Source of the DNA: TC-15 sp034437275
Lineage (GTDB): Bacteria > Chloroflexota > Anaerolineae > Aggregatilineales > Aggregatilineaceae
Direction: 5' to 3'
DNA: 16,357 nucleotides
NCBI GenBank assembly: GCA_034437275.1
Contig: DAOTUD010000030.1
Span: 1-16,357, forward strand
The notes under the pieces were generated by a model. The model did no database searches and was not told the DNA's origin. It was given only the letters and a program-made list of their open reading frames with translations. Every line of letters starts with the position of its first letter. Within the stretch, counting starts at the first letter, position 1. The position numbers and the translations under genes were made by a program. Below, in pieces: positions 6,395-13,100 of this stretch.

Positions 6395-7507
6395 ATGACT
6401 TTCAAACACATCACCGTACTAACCGTTTTGATCGCGGCGCTGGCGCTGGGCGCGCTGGTCCCGGCCTCATCCCACACTCAGGCCCAGGGCGACCGGCTGC
6501 GCGTGATCGCCAGCTTCAGCATCCTGACCGACGTCGCGGCCAATGTGGCCGGCGATGCGGCGGACGTCGAGTCCTTGATGCCGCTGGGCAGCAACCCGCA
6601 CTCCTACGCCCCGTCCGCGCAGGACGTGGTGCGCCTGGATGAGGCCGGCGCGGTGCTGGTCGTCGGCGCGGACTTCGAGGAGGGCGTGATGCCGGTACTC
6701 GAAGAGGCGGCGCGCGACAAGATCGTGGTCGTGTCGGACTGCGTGCCGATCCGGCCCGTGTTTACCAGCACCGTCCGCAGTGACGACGCTAACGGCGACG
6801 AGCCTGCCGCGCTGGGCGACATCAGCACCACTTGCCAGGATCACCACGCCGCCGTGAATGCCGCTTTTGGCACCGAGAGCGACCTGGACTCCGGGGAATA
6901 CCTGGGGCTGCTGCACCAGCTCGACTGCGGCGATCATCATGACGATGACGACGATGGCGACGCGGCACATGCGCACGGGCAGTGCGATCCGCACGTGTGG
7001 ATGGACCCGTTCAACACCGGACTGTGGACGCTGACCATCCGCGACACGTTCAGCGCGCTGGACCCGGACAACGCCGATATCTATGCCGCCAACGCCGAGG
7101 CTTACCTGGTGGAACTGGCCGGCACCAGCGACGAGGTGCAGGCCATCATTGACGATATCCCGGCGGACAACCGTTACATCGTGACCAATCATCTCGCCTT
7201 CAACTATTTCGCCGAACGGTATGGGCTGTCGCTGGTCGGCGTGGTGATCCCCGGTGGCAGCACCACCTCGGAGCCGTCGGTGCAGGAGGTCGTGTCGCTG
7301 ATCGAGACAATTCAGGAATACAATGTCCCGGCCATCTTTACCTCCGTGACCGTCAGCGATTCGCTGGCGCGGCAGGTCGCCGACGAGGCCGGCGCATCCA
7401 TCGCCAGCCTGTACACCGGCTCGCTGACCGCTGCGGATGGCCCGGCGGACACCTACCTGAACTACACGCTGGCCAACGCCCAAAGCATGGCCGAGGCACT
7501 CCAGTGA
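6395..7507 (+). CDS. znuA: Zinc ABC transporter substrate-binding protein
   Basis: Captures Zn2+ outside the membrane and delivers it to the permease. The 370-aa cluster-A-I binding protein starts with a signal peptide (charged MTFKH, hydrophobic 7-24, Ala/Gln-rich end near 30-32). The mature part begins LRVIASFSILTDVAANVAG. Likely metal ligands are His69 in SNPHSYAPS, His200 in DPHVWMDP and His266 in TNHLAFNYFAERYGL. The position where manganese-type proteins carry an Asp (LYSDSL-like) reads LYTGSL (340-344), giving the three-His pattern typical of zinc binders. A His/Asp-rich loop, CGDHHDDDDDGDAAHAHGQC (178-197), precedes His200, as in many ZnuA proteins, and may help zinc capture. AAGGAGAA at 6381-6388 is a good ribosome binding site. 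It overlaps znuC by 4 nt. Confidence 0.94.
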   Translation: MTFKHITVLTVLIAALALGALVPASSHTQAQGDRLRVIASFSILTDVAANVAGDAADVESLMPLGSNPHSYAPSAQDVVRLDEAGAVLVVGADFEEGVMPVLEEAARDKIVVVSDCVPIRPVFTSTVRSDDANGDEPAALGDISTTCQDHHAAVNAAFGTESDLDSGEYLGLLHQLDCGDHHDDDDDGDAAHAHGQCDPHVWMDPFNTGLWTLTIRDTFSALDPDNADIYAANAEAYLVELAGTSDEVQAIIDDIPADNRYIVTNHLAFNYFAERYGLSLVGVVIPGGSTTSEPSVQEVVSLIETIQEYNVPAIFTSVTVSDSLARQVADEAGASIASLYTGSLTAADGPADTYLNYTLANAQSMAEALQ

Positions 7508-8358
7508 CCCTGAGCAATCTGCTCCGGCCCGGCTCGAACGCCGCCGCCGAAAATTGCAGCGGAGAGGTCATGCACGGTCATGACCTCTCCGCTGGCTACA
7601 ATGGCCAGCGCACGCTGGAAGGCGTCAGCTTCAGCGTGCGCGCCGGGGAACGCATCGGCGTGATCGGCCCCAACGGCGCGGGTAAATCGACGCTGCTCAA
7701 GGCCATCGTCGGGCTGCTGCCGCACCAGGGCACGCTCTCGATCCAGGGCGCGTCGTGCTACCAGAGCCACACGATGGTCGGCTATGTGCCGCAGCACGAA
7801 GCCATCGACTGGAACTTCCCGGCCAACGTGTGGGACGTGGTGATGATGGGCCGCGCGCGGCAGATCGGCTACGTGCTGCCCCCGCGCCGGGCCGACCGGC
7901 AGGCGGTACGCCGCGCCCTGGAGCGCGTCGGGATGTGGGACTTCCGGCGGCGGCAGATCGGCGAGCTGTCCGGCGGGCAGCGGCGGCGCGTGTTCGTGGC
8001 GCGTGCGCTGGCCCAGGAAGCTGACGTGCTGCTGCTCGACGAACCCTTCAGCGGCATCGACGTGCACGCCGAAAAAGAGATCTTCCAGGCACTGGATGTG
8101 CTGCGCGAGGAGCAGGTCGCGGTGCTGCTGGCCACGCATAATCTGGTGCAAGCCGCCACGCATTATGATAAACTCATGATGCTTAACCAGGGGCGGATGC
8201 TGGCCTATGGCCCGCCGGAGGAGGTCTACACGCCGGAGATTCTGGCCGAGACCTTCGGCGACCGGATCGCCATGTTCCAGGGGGAGGAGGGCTATGTGGT
8301 CGTGCCGGACCGGCCCTGCCATGCGCACGAGCACGCCCGGCATCACGCCCACAAGTAG
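7504..8358 (+). CDS. znuC: Zinc ABC transporter ATP-binding protein
   Basis: The ATPase that powers zinc import, cytosolic face. The 284 aa show the full ABC signature, counted from GTG 7504: Walker A GPNGAGKST (55-63), Q-loop Gln97 in YVPQHEAIDWNFP, LSGGQ (155-159), Walker B VLLLDEP (175-181) and His212 of the switch. The GTG overlaps the znuA stop as GTGA. An in-frame ATG at 7570 (residue 23) would remove a 22-residue leader that does not look like the family and has GGAG 5 nt upstream; it lies inside a perfect 16-bp inverted repeat. Which start is used is open. The C-terminus, HAHEHARHHAHK, is a His-rich tail that could bind zinc. The partner permease is not adjacent; surE lies between. 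Confidence 0.93.
   Translation: MTLSNLLRPGSNAAAENCSGEVMHGHDLSAGYNGQRTLEGVSFSVRAGERIGVIGPNGAGKSTLLKAIVGLLPHQGTLSIQGASCYQSHTMVGYVPQHEAIDWNFPANVWDVVMMGRARQIGYVLPPRRADRQAVRRALERVGMWDFRRRQIGELSGGQRRRVFVARALAQEADVLLLDEPFSGIDVHAEKEIFQALDVLREEQVAVLLATHNLVQAATHYDKLMMLNQGRMLAYGPPEEVYTPEILAETFGDRIAMFQGEEGYVVVPDRPCHAHEHARHHAHK
7557..7594 (+). promoter_or_regulatory. Perfect 16-bp inverted repeat over the znuC start region
   Basis: Bases 7557-7572 (CAGCGGAGAGGTCATG) and 7579-7594 (CATGACCTCTCCGCTG) are perfectly complementary around a 6-nt loop, CACGGT. In the mRNA the stem would bury a GGAGAGG Shine-Dalgarno-like sequence and the in-frame AUG at 7570. It could act on translation of znuC, stabilise the upstream znuA message, or be a protein-binding palindrome. 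The structure is certain; the role is inferred. Confidence 0.72.
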
Positions 8359-8361
8359 GGC

Positions 8362-8495
8362 GTTATGCTAGTTTTCCCCCTTCCCGTGCGCGGAGAGGGG
8401 GAAACAAACCGGGACCCAAAGTCCCTCTCCGTTCACGGGGAGGGATTTAGGGAGGGGTAAACCATCGACACACGCGCCAGGATATCTAGCATAAC
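8362..8495 (+). repeat. Family-B palindromic interspersed repeat, copy 2
   Basis: A 134-bp element between znuC and surE with perfect 10-bp terminal inverted repeats, GTTATGCTAG (8362-8371) and CTAGCATAAC (8486-8495). Two internal hairpins are visible: a left one with arms near TTTTCCCCCT and AGGGGGAAA, and a right one, CCCTCTCCG-TTCA-CGGGGAGGG. It is in the opposite orientation to copy 1. It has no coding capacity and lies only 3 nt after the znuC stop. Confidence 0.85.
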
Positions 8496-8540
8496 CCCCA
8501 AGTAAACACGCATACACGGAGAAGCGAGAGAATACACGTT

Positions 8541-9362
8541 ATGACCCAACCTTTGATCTTGCTCGTCAACGATGACGGCATCGACTCGCCGGGGCTGGCG
8601 GCGTCGGCGGCGGCCCTGGCCCCGCTCGGCGACTTGTTGATCGTCGCCCCGCGCACGCAGCAGTCCGGCATGGGCCGCAGCATGCCCACCTTCAACGATG
8701 GGCGCATCTTCGAGGCCATGGTACGCGCCAACGGCCAGCAGTGGCCCGGCTACGCCATCCACGCCTCACCGGCCCAGGCCGTGCAGCACGCCGTGTTGGA
8801 ACTGGCCGAGCGCCGGATCGCGCTGGCGGTGTCCGGCATCAACTACGGCGAAAACGTCGGGACCGGCATCACCGTCTCCGGCACGGTCGGCGCGGCGCTG
8901 GAAGCGTCCGCCTACGGGATTCCGGCGCTGGCGGTGTCGCTGCAAGTCGACCCGGCGCTGCACCTGACGCACAACACCTCGGTCGACTTCAGCACGGCGG
9001 GGCATTTTACGCACCTCTTCGCCCGGCGCTGGCTGGACATCCCGCGCGTGCACGATGTGGACGTGCTGAAGATCGACGTCCCCGCCGACGCCACCCCGGA
9101 CACGACGTGGCGCGTCACGCGGCTGGAACGGCGCGCGTACTACCGCCCGGTCGCGCCACAGCGGCGGCGCTTGCAGGACGAAGGCAAGATCGGCTACGAA
9201 TTTAATGAGGGCGAAACCATGACCCCCAATTCCGACGCGGCGACGGTGCTGGACGGGCTGGTGTCGGTGACGCCCCTCAGCCTGGACGCTACGTCGCACA
9301 TCGCGCCCGACGAGCTGCGGGCCAGTCTGGACAGGCAGACGGAAACAGAAAGCAGCAGGTAG
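8541..9362 (+). CDS. surE: SurE-family 5'/3'-nucleotidase
   Basis: A metal-dependent phosphatase that releases phosphate from nucleoside monophosphates; cytosolic, linked in other bacteria to stress and stationary-phase survival. The 273 aa include every core signature: ILLVNDDGIDSPGL (6-19; Asp11 and Asp12 bind metal), VAPRTQQSGMGRS (35-47; Ser42) and VSGINYGENVGTGITVSGTVGAALEA (97-122; Asn101). The C-terminus is typical, ending in the TPNSDAATVLDGLVSVTPLSLD region. ATG 8541 is preceded by GAGAG (8526-8530) at 10 nt. It ends 2 nt before znuB, so it is transcribed with the zinc permease, an uncommon partner for surE. Active sites of SurE need divalent metal, which may or may not explain the linkage. 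Confidence 0.94.
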   Translation: MTQPLILLVNDDGIDSPGLAASAAALAPLGDLLIVAPRTQQSGMGRSMPTFNDGRIFEAMVRANGQQWPGYAIHASPAQAVQHAVLELAERRIALAVSGINYGENVGTGITVSGTVGAALEASAYGIPALAVSLQVDPALHLTHNTSVDFSTAGHFTHLFARRWLDIPRVHDVDVLKIDVPADATPDTTWRVTRLERRAYYRPVAPQRRRLQDEGKIGYEFNEGETMTPNSDAATVLDGLVSVTPLSLDATSHIAPDELRASLDRQTETESSR

Positions 9363-9364
9363 CG

Positions 9365-10336
9365 ATGCACATCTTACTGGCCGCCAGTACGCTCCGCGAC
9401 GGATGGATGGCGCTGGCGTACAATTTCGACCGCTTATTCCTCAAACCGCTGGAGATCGCGCTGCTGGTGCGCAGCATGGAAGCCTCGATCATCGTCGGCA
9501 TCGTCAGCGGCGTGATCGGGACGTATGTCGTGGTGCGCGGGATGGCGTTCTTCGGCAGCGCGCTGGCGCACTCGATCCTGCCGGGCGTGGCGTTGATGTA
9601 CCAGCGCATGGAAGGGCGCACCGACAACCTGTTTTGGGGCGGCCTGTTCGCGGGTATCCTCAGCGCGCTGGGCATCAGCTACCTGACGCGGCACGAAAAG
9701 GTGCGCGAGGACACCGCCATCGGGGTGGTGTTCGCGGCTATGTTCGCGCTGGGCATCGCCATGATCTCGCGCATGAGCGACTACACCGGCGACCTGGCGC
9801 ATATCCTGTTCGGGCAGATTTTGGGCGTCTCAGAAAGCGACCTGCGCCTGATCCTGGCGTTCGGGCTGATCGTGCTGGCGCTGGTGGCGCTGTTCTACAA
9901 GGAGTTCATGATCATCTCGTTCGACCCGACGCTGGCCCGCACGCTGCGCCTGCCCGCCGAACTGTTCCGCACGCTGCTGCTGATCATGATCGCGGTGACG
10001 ATTGTCGTCTCGCTGCAAACGGTCGGGATCGCGCTGATGTCGGCCCTGCTGGTGACGCCAGCGGCCACCGCCAACCTGCTCACCAAGCGCCTGTTCCCGA
10101 TGATGATCGTGTCGGCGGGGCTGGGGGCCAGCGCGAGCGTCATCGGCTTTTACCTGTCCTACCACCAGGACATCGCCACCGGCCCGGCCATCGTGCTGAC
10201 CGCGACCGCCTTCTTCGTGGTGACGTTCACCGGGCAGCAGGTGGCCCAGGGCCTGGCGCTGACCGCGCAGCACTGGCGCGACCGTTGGCTGGCCGGGCGC
10301 ACGCTGCACCACGCTAACGCCGCTGTCGAGGGGTAG
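9365..10336 (+). CDS. znuB: Zinc ABC transporter permease (ABC-3 family)
   Basis: The membrane channel of the zinc importer. The 323-aa protein has about eight or nine hydrophobic segments. It matches the ABC-3 metal permease family through VVVRGMAFFGSALAHSILPGVAL, TRHEKVREDTAIGVVFAAMFALGIAMIS, HILFGQILGV and VSLQTVGIALMSALLVTPAATANLL, the last being the conserved segment that contacts the ATPase and lines the path. A roughly 20-residue N-terminal extension precedes the first helix, and a 30-residue polar tail follows the last. ATG 9365 starts 2 nt after the surE stop; AGCAGCAGG just upstream is a weak ribosome binding site. It must pair with the ZnuC encoded about 1 kb upstream, since no other ATPase is present. 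Confidence 0.93.
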   Translation: MHILLAASTLRDGWMALAYNFDRLFLKPLEIALLVRSMEASIIVGIVSGVIGTYVVVRGMAFFGSALAHSILPGVALMYQRMEGRTDNLFWGGLFAGILSALGISYLTRHEKVREDTAIGVVFAAMFALGIAMISRMSDYTGDLAHILFGQILGVSESDLRLILAFGLIVLALVALFYKEFMIISFDPTLARTLRLPAELFRTLLLIMIAVTIVVSLQTVGIALMSALLVTPAATANLLTKRLFPMMIVSAGLGASASVIGFYLSYHQDIATGPAIVLTATAFFVVTFTGQQVAQGLALTAQHWRDRWLAGRTLHHANAAVEG

Positions 10337-10414
10337 CCCCGCAACCGAATCTCGCCTCTCCGCGTATTAAATAGCAGAATGACCTGTGATAAAGTGAGGA
10401 GAGGACAGTCTGCT

Positions 10415-11056
10415 ATGAACCCGCGCATTGATGTGGTACGCGCGATGAAATTCCCGTTCGATGATGAAGACTGGCTGGTCAAGGTGATCGTCGGGTCGCT
10501 GGTCAGCCTGATCCCCTTTTTCGGCGCAGGCTATGTCGCCAGCGTGGCGCGTAACGTGCTGCGCGGCGACGACCGGCCCCTGCCCGCCACCGGGGACCTG
10601 GGCCAGGTGCTCACCGACGGGCTGATGCTGACCATCGCGGGCATCATGTACTTTTTCCCGGTGATCCTGCTGGGCGGGGTCTTTAGCATCTTCATGGCCA
10701 TCGCATCCGACAGCCTGCTCGGCTTCCTGGTCGGGGCGTCGGCGGCGTTGTGCCTGCTGTTGGTGTTCGTGCTGTATGTCGTCCCGGTGTTGGGCATGTA
10801 CTGGATGGGCATCATCCGCTACGCCCACAGCGGCAACTTCTCGGCGTTCACCCAGTTCGGCGACCGCTGGCAGGATGCGCGCGACAACGTGAATCTGCTG
10901 CTCACGCTGCTGGTGTACGGGGTGGTGCTGGGCTTCCTGGCCGGGATCGCGTCCACGGTGCTGTGGGTGACGTGTGTCGGGCTGTTCGTGCTTGCTTTCT
11001 GGCAGAATATCGCGTTTGGCCACCTGGTGGGGCAGGCGGCGCTGGAGGTAGAATAA
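10415..11056 (+). CDS. DUF4013-like integral membrane protein (first copy)
   Basis: A 213-aa membrane protein of unknown function. It starts with a soluble RAMKFPFDDEDWLVKVIVGSL segment, then GYVASVARNVLRGDDRPLP (39-57), and four further hydrophobic stretches (about 66-93, 98-132, 160-186, 187-205). A conserved internal loop, RYAHSGNFSAFTQFG (135-149), is matched by RYAETGQFSAFTRVG in the protein encoded at 11444, so the two are paralogues. DUF4013 proteins commonly show this GxxRVxRNVLxGDD-type loop. ATG 10415 is chosen over an upstream in-frame ATG at 10379 because AGGAGAGG (10397-10404) stands about 10 nt before it. It opens a tightly packed four-ORF group. Substrate and partner are unknown. 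Confidence 0.82.
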   Translation: MNPRIDVVRAMKFPFDDEDWLVKVIVGSLVSLIPFFGAGYVASVARNVLRGDDRPLPATGDLGQVLTDGLMLTIAGIMYFFPVILLGGVFSIFMAIASDSLLGFLVGASAALCLLLVFVLYVVPVLGMYWMGIIRYAHSGNFSAFTQFGDRWQDARDNVNLLLTLLVYGVVLGFLAGIASTVLWVTCVGLFVLAFWQNIAFGHLVGQAALEVE

Positions 11057-11060
11057 CAGC

Positions 11061-11162
11061 GTGGAGTGGCTGGTCGAACAACTGGAAGATGACGAAATCT
11101 ACGACCTGGAAGCGCTGCTGCTGGCCCGTGACGACGAGGCCGCCCACCGGCATGATCACTAA
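11061..11162 (+). CDS. Possible 33-residue acidic small protein
   Basis: GTG 11061 opens a 33-codon frame, MEWLVEQLEDDEIYDLEALL then LARDDEAAHRHDH, ending at TAA 11160-11162. It begins 4 nt after the first DUF4013 stop and overlaps the next gene by 11 nt. GGAGG at 11044-11048 is 12 nt upstream, a little far. It would form an acidic amphipathic helix with a His-rich end. The frame is short enough to be chance; the tight packing is the main argument for it. Confidence 0.4.
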   Translation: MEWLVEQLEDDEIYDLEALLLARDDEAAHRHDH

Positions 11163-11490
11163 CCGCAGCCGGGTGTGGGCGACCTTCATCGTGTGGGGGG
11201 CGGTGGTCGCGTTCCTGATCGGTTTCGCCATCATCGCGGCTATCAGCGCGCTGAGTGCCGCCGCCATCCTGCGCGTCAGCGCCCTGACGCTGGGCGCAGC
11301 GTCGCTCAGCACGTATTTCATCTGGCGGCACGGCCCGGCGGTTGACCCGGACTGTCTCGAATCCAAGCGCCGCATTGCGCGGTTGTCTCGCCCGGTAGAG
11401 CAGGGAGCGGCCCGCGACGAAGGGAAGGACCACACGATCACCCATGCCCACGACGACGCGCAGCACATCCACCACCAGGAAGACGATTGA
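11152..11490 (+). CDS. Small two-helix membrane protein of unknown function
   Basis: A 112-aa protein read from ATG 11152. Residues 8-30 and about 36-58 are hydrophobic helices (WATFIVWGAVVAFLIGFAII and an ALTLGAASLSTYFIW segment). A basic and polar tail (ESKRRIARLSRP) follows, ending in a His/Asp-rich stretch, HAHDDAQHIHHQEDD, which could bind metal. The frame also extends upstream through the first DUF4013 gene without a stop, but that part is antiparallel to no known family and reads in the wrong frame of a clear gene, so the start is placed at 11152. Its 3' end overlaps the second DUF4013 gene by 47 nt. No family is recognised. Confidence 0.62.
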   Translation: MITNRSRVWATFIVWGAVVAFLIGFAIIAAISALSAAAILRVSALTLGAASLSTYFIWRHGPAVDPDCLESKRRIARLSRPVEQGAARDEGKDHTITHAHDDAQHIHHQEDD

Positions 11491-12226
11491 CCTCACCCGC
11501 GCCATCGACTATACCTTCGCCGGGGACAACTCGCTGCCCCGCATCCTGATTGGGTCGCTGCTGACCCTGTTTGTGGTGCCGCTGTTTTTGCTGATGGGCT
11601 ACCAGGTGCGCGTTATCCAGCGCGTGATGGCCGGTGACGACCAGGAGCCGCCGGACTGGGACGACATGGGGGGCGACCTGGCGCGCGGCGGCGTTGTGTT
11701 CCTGGGCACGCTGGTGTATTACGTGCCGTCGGTGGTGCTGGCCGGGCTGGCGGCGGCGCTGTTCCGGCAGGCGCTGGGCACCATCGACCTCACCGCGCTG
11801 ATCCTGGAGCAGGAAAGCCTGCAGCTCGACCGCGAGCCGCTGCTGCTGGCGGGGTTGTGCATGGCCCTGGCGCTGGCGTGGCTGGTGCTCAGCGCGCCGC
11901 TGGTGATGGCGGCGGTCGCGCGTTACGCTGAAACGGGACAGTTCAGCGCCTTTACGCGCGTCGGGGAAACCATGCGGCTGGTGTGGCGCAAGCGCGGCGC
12001 GGCGGGCCTGCTGATGCTCTACCTGTTCGTGCTGACCGTGCTGGCGCAGATGCTCAGTGCGGCGCTGTCGTTCATCTGCCTGATCGGCGCGGTGGTCCAG
12101 TATTTGCAGTTTGTGGCGGTCTGCCACCTCAACGCGCAGTGGGGCGCGCTGCGCGCGGCGGAACGGCCCTACGTCGTCCGTCCCCGCCGCCGCAACGTGA
12201 TTCGCCCGATCAAGCCCCCGCGCTAG
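11444..12226 (+). CDS. DUF4013-like integral membrane protein (second copy)
   Basis: A 260-aa membrane protein paralogous to the one at 10415. Shared landmarks are the entry segment FAGDNSLPRILIGSLL (25-40) against FDDEDWLVKVIVGSLV, the VRVIQRVMAGDDQEPPDW loop (55-72) against VARNVLRGDDRPLP, and RYAETGQFSAFTRVG (160-174). Hydrophobic stretches lie near 33-53, 83-108, 133-158, 186-208 and 209-226. It ends in an Arg/Pro-rich cytoplasmic tail (RPRRRNVIRPIKPPR). ATG 11444 overlaps the preceding gene by 47 nt; AGGGAAGG at 11421-11428 is 15 nt upstream, so translation probably depends on coupling. Function is unknown. The gene probably ends the transcript, as a B repeat and a convergent gene follow. 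Confidence 0.8.
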   Translation: MPTTTRSTSTTRKTIDLTRAIDYTFAGDNSLPRILIGSLLTLFVVPLFLLMGYQVRVIQRVMAGDDQEPPDWDDMGGDLARGGVVFLGTLVYYVPSVVLAGLAAALFRQALGTIDLTALILEQESLQLDREPLLLAGLCMALALAWLVLSAPLVMAAVARYAETGQFSAFTRVGETMRLVWRKRGAAGLLMLYLFVLTVLAQMLSAALSFICLIGAVVQYLQFVAVCHLNAQWGALRAAERPYVVRPRRRNVIRPIKPPR

Positions 12227-12236
12227 AGGCTGGGAT

Positions 12237-12334
12237 GCACGTTTTACCCCTATCCCCCGACCCACGCGGAGAAAGGGGGGAGGTGCAAGTCCCTCTCCGT
12301 TTACGGGGAGGGATTTAGGGAGGGGTAAAACGCA
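12237..12334 (+). repeat. Family-B palindromic interspersed repeat, copy 3
   Basis: About 98 bp between the convergent second DUF4013 gene and dtd. The ends, GCACGTTTTACCCC and GGGGTAAAACGCAC, form an imperfect inverted repeat. The core from CAAGTCCCTCTCCGTTTACG to AGGGAGGGGTAAA is almost identical to copy 2, in the same orientation, and opposite to copy 1. The outer GTTATGCTAG ends of copy 2 are missing, so this is a shorter or older copy. It may also serve as a bidirectional terminator. Confidence 0.8.
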
Positions 12335-12379
12335 CGGGAAAAATCCACTGTAAACAGCCTGCGTAAGTTCATACACGCG

Positions 12380-12838
12380 CTAGGACGATAACAGCTCGTC
12401 CGTGTCGAGCAGGATCGTCACCGGCCCGTCGTTGTGGATCTCGACCTGCATCCGCGCGCCGAACTCGCCGGACTCCACGCGCGGCACCCCGGCCTGCCGC
12501 AGCATCCCCGCGAAGCGCGCGATCAACGGTTCGGCCACCTCCGGCGGGGCGGCGTGCGTAAAGCTCGGACGGCGGCCCTTGCGCGCGTCGGCGTACAGTG
12601 TGAACTGCGACACCACCAGGCACCCGCCGCCCACATCCAGCAGCGACAGGTTGAATTTGCCGTCGTCGTCCTCGAAGACGCGCAGCCCGGCGATCTTCCG
12701 GGCCAGCCACTGCGCCTGCTCGTCGCCATCCGCGTGCCCCACGCCGACCAGGATCACGAAGCCGTGATCGATGGCGCCGACCACCGCGCCATCCACGCGC
12801 ACCGCGCCATATTTCACCCGCTGGAGTACTACCCGCAT
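12380..12838 (-). CDS. dtd: D-aminoacyl-tRNA deacylase
   Basis: Hydrolyses D-aminoacyl-tRNAs, and Gly-tRNA(Ala), to keep D-amino acids out of protein synthesis. The 152-aa cytosolic enzyme begins MRVVLQRVKYGAVRVDG, as family members do. It has GFVILVGVGHADGDEQ, the catalytic-region SQFTLYADARKGRRPSF (SQxxLYAD, about residues 77-93) and the C-terminal NDGPVTILLDT with the Gly-cisPro motif (GPVT). An in-frame ATG further upstream, at 12916, would add 26 residues foreign to the family, so ATG 12838 is preferred, with AAAGGA about 13 nt upstream. The gene converges on the plus-strand membrane-protein group across a family-B repeat. Complete and apparently intact. Confidence 0.96.
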   Translation of the reverse strand: MRVVLQRVKYGAVRVDGAVVGAIDHGFVILVGVGHADGDEQAQWLARKIAGLRVFEDDDGKFNLSLLDVGGGCLVVSQFTLYADARKGRRPSFTHAAPPEVAEPLIARFAGMLRQAGVPRVESGEFGARMQVEIHNDGPVTILLDTDELLSS

Positions 12839-12888
12839 AATGTGTACCGTCCTTTCTGCGATTGCTGCGTTACGGTTTCTGCCTGCCG

Positions 12889-12916
12889 AGTGTAGGCCAA
12901 ACTGCCGCAGAATCAA
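12889..12916 (-). promoter_or_regulatory. Candidate promoter of dtd
   Basis: Read on the minus strand, TTGATT (12911-12916) and TACACT (12889-12894) are separated by 16 bp and each match four of six consensus bases. The start site would fall about 45 nt before ATG 12838. Confidence 0.4.
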
Positions 12917-13015
12917 AACGCGCCGCCGCTGCGCAGCCCTGCCCGGTGCAGGCTCACGCTGGCGTTAAGCAACGCATTGTATCGTCTGCGATGGATGCTT
13001 TATTCTGCCTTGCGT

Positions 13016-13042
13016 TTGACAAGCCGAGAAGTATGATGTAAT
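13016..13042 (+). promoter_or_regulatory. Candidate promoter of the NusG-like gene
   Basis: A perfect TTGACA (13016-13021) is followed by TGTAAT (13037-13042, five of six) with a short 15-bp spacer, in a locally AT-rich region absent elsewhere nearby. The leader to GTG 13101 is about 50 nt. Confidence 0.5.
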
Positions 13043-13100
13043 TTACCTTAGTCATGCCCAACACTGGCAAATAGCAAAAGACAGACGAAAGGGGGAAAAT

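Noticed and set aside
10750..11151. Upstream extension of the 112-residue membrane protein frame
   Set aside because: It overlaps the first DUF4013 gene in another frame and reads as Ala/Gly/Arg-rich nonsense; only the part from ATG 11152 looks like protein.
6226..12334. CRISPR array from the recurring GC-rich palindromes
   Set aside because: Copies are about 2-4 kb apart, differ in orientation and length, and lack regular spacers or cas genes.
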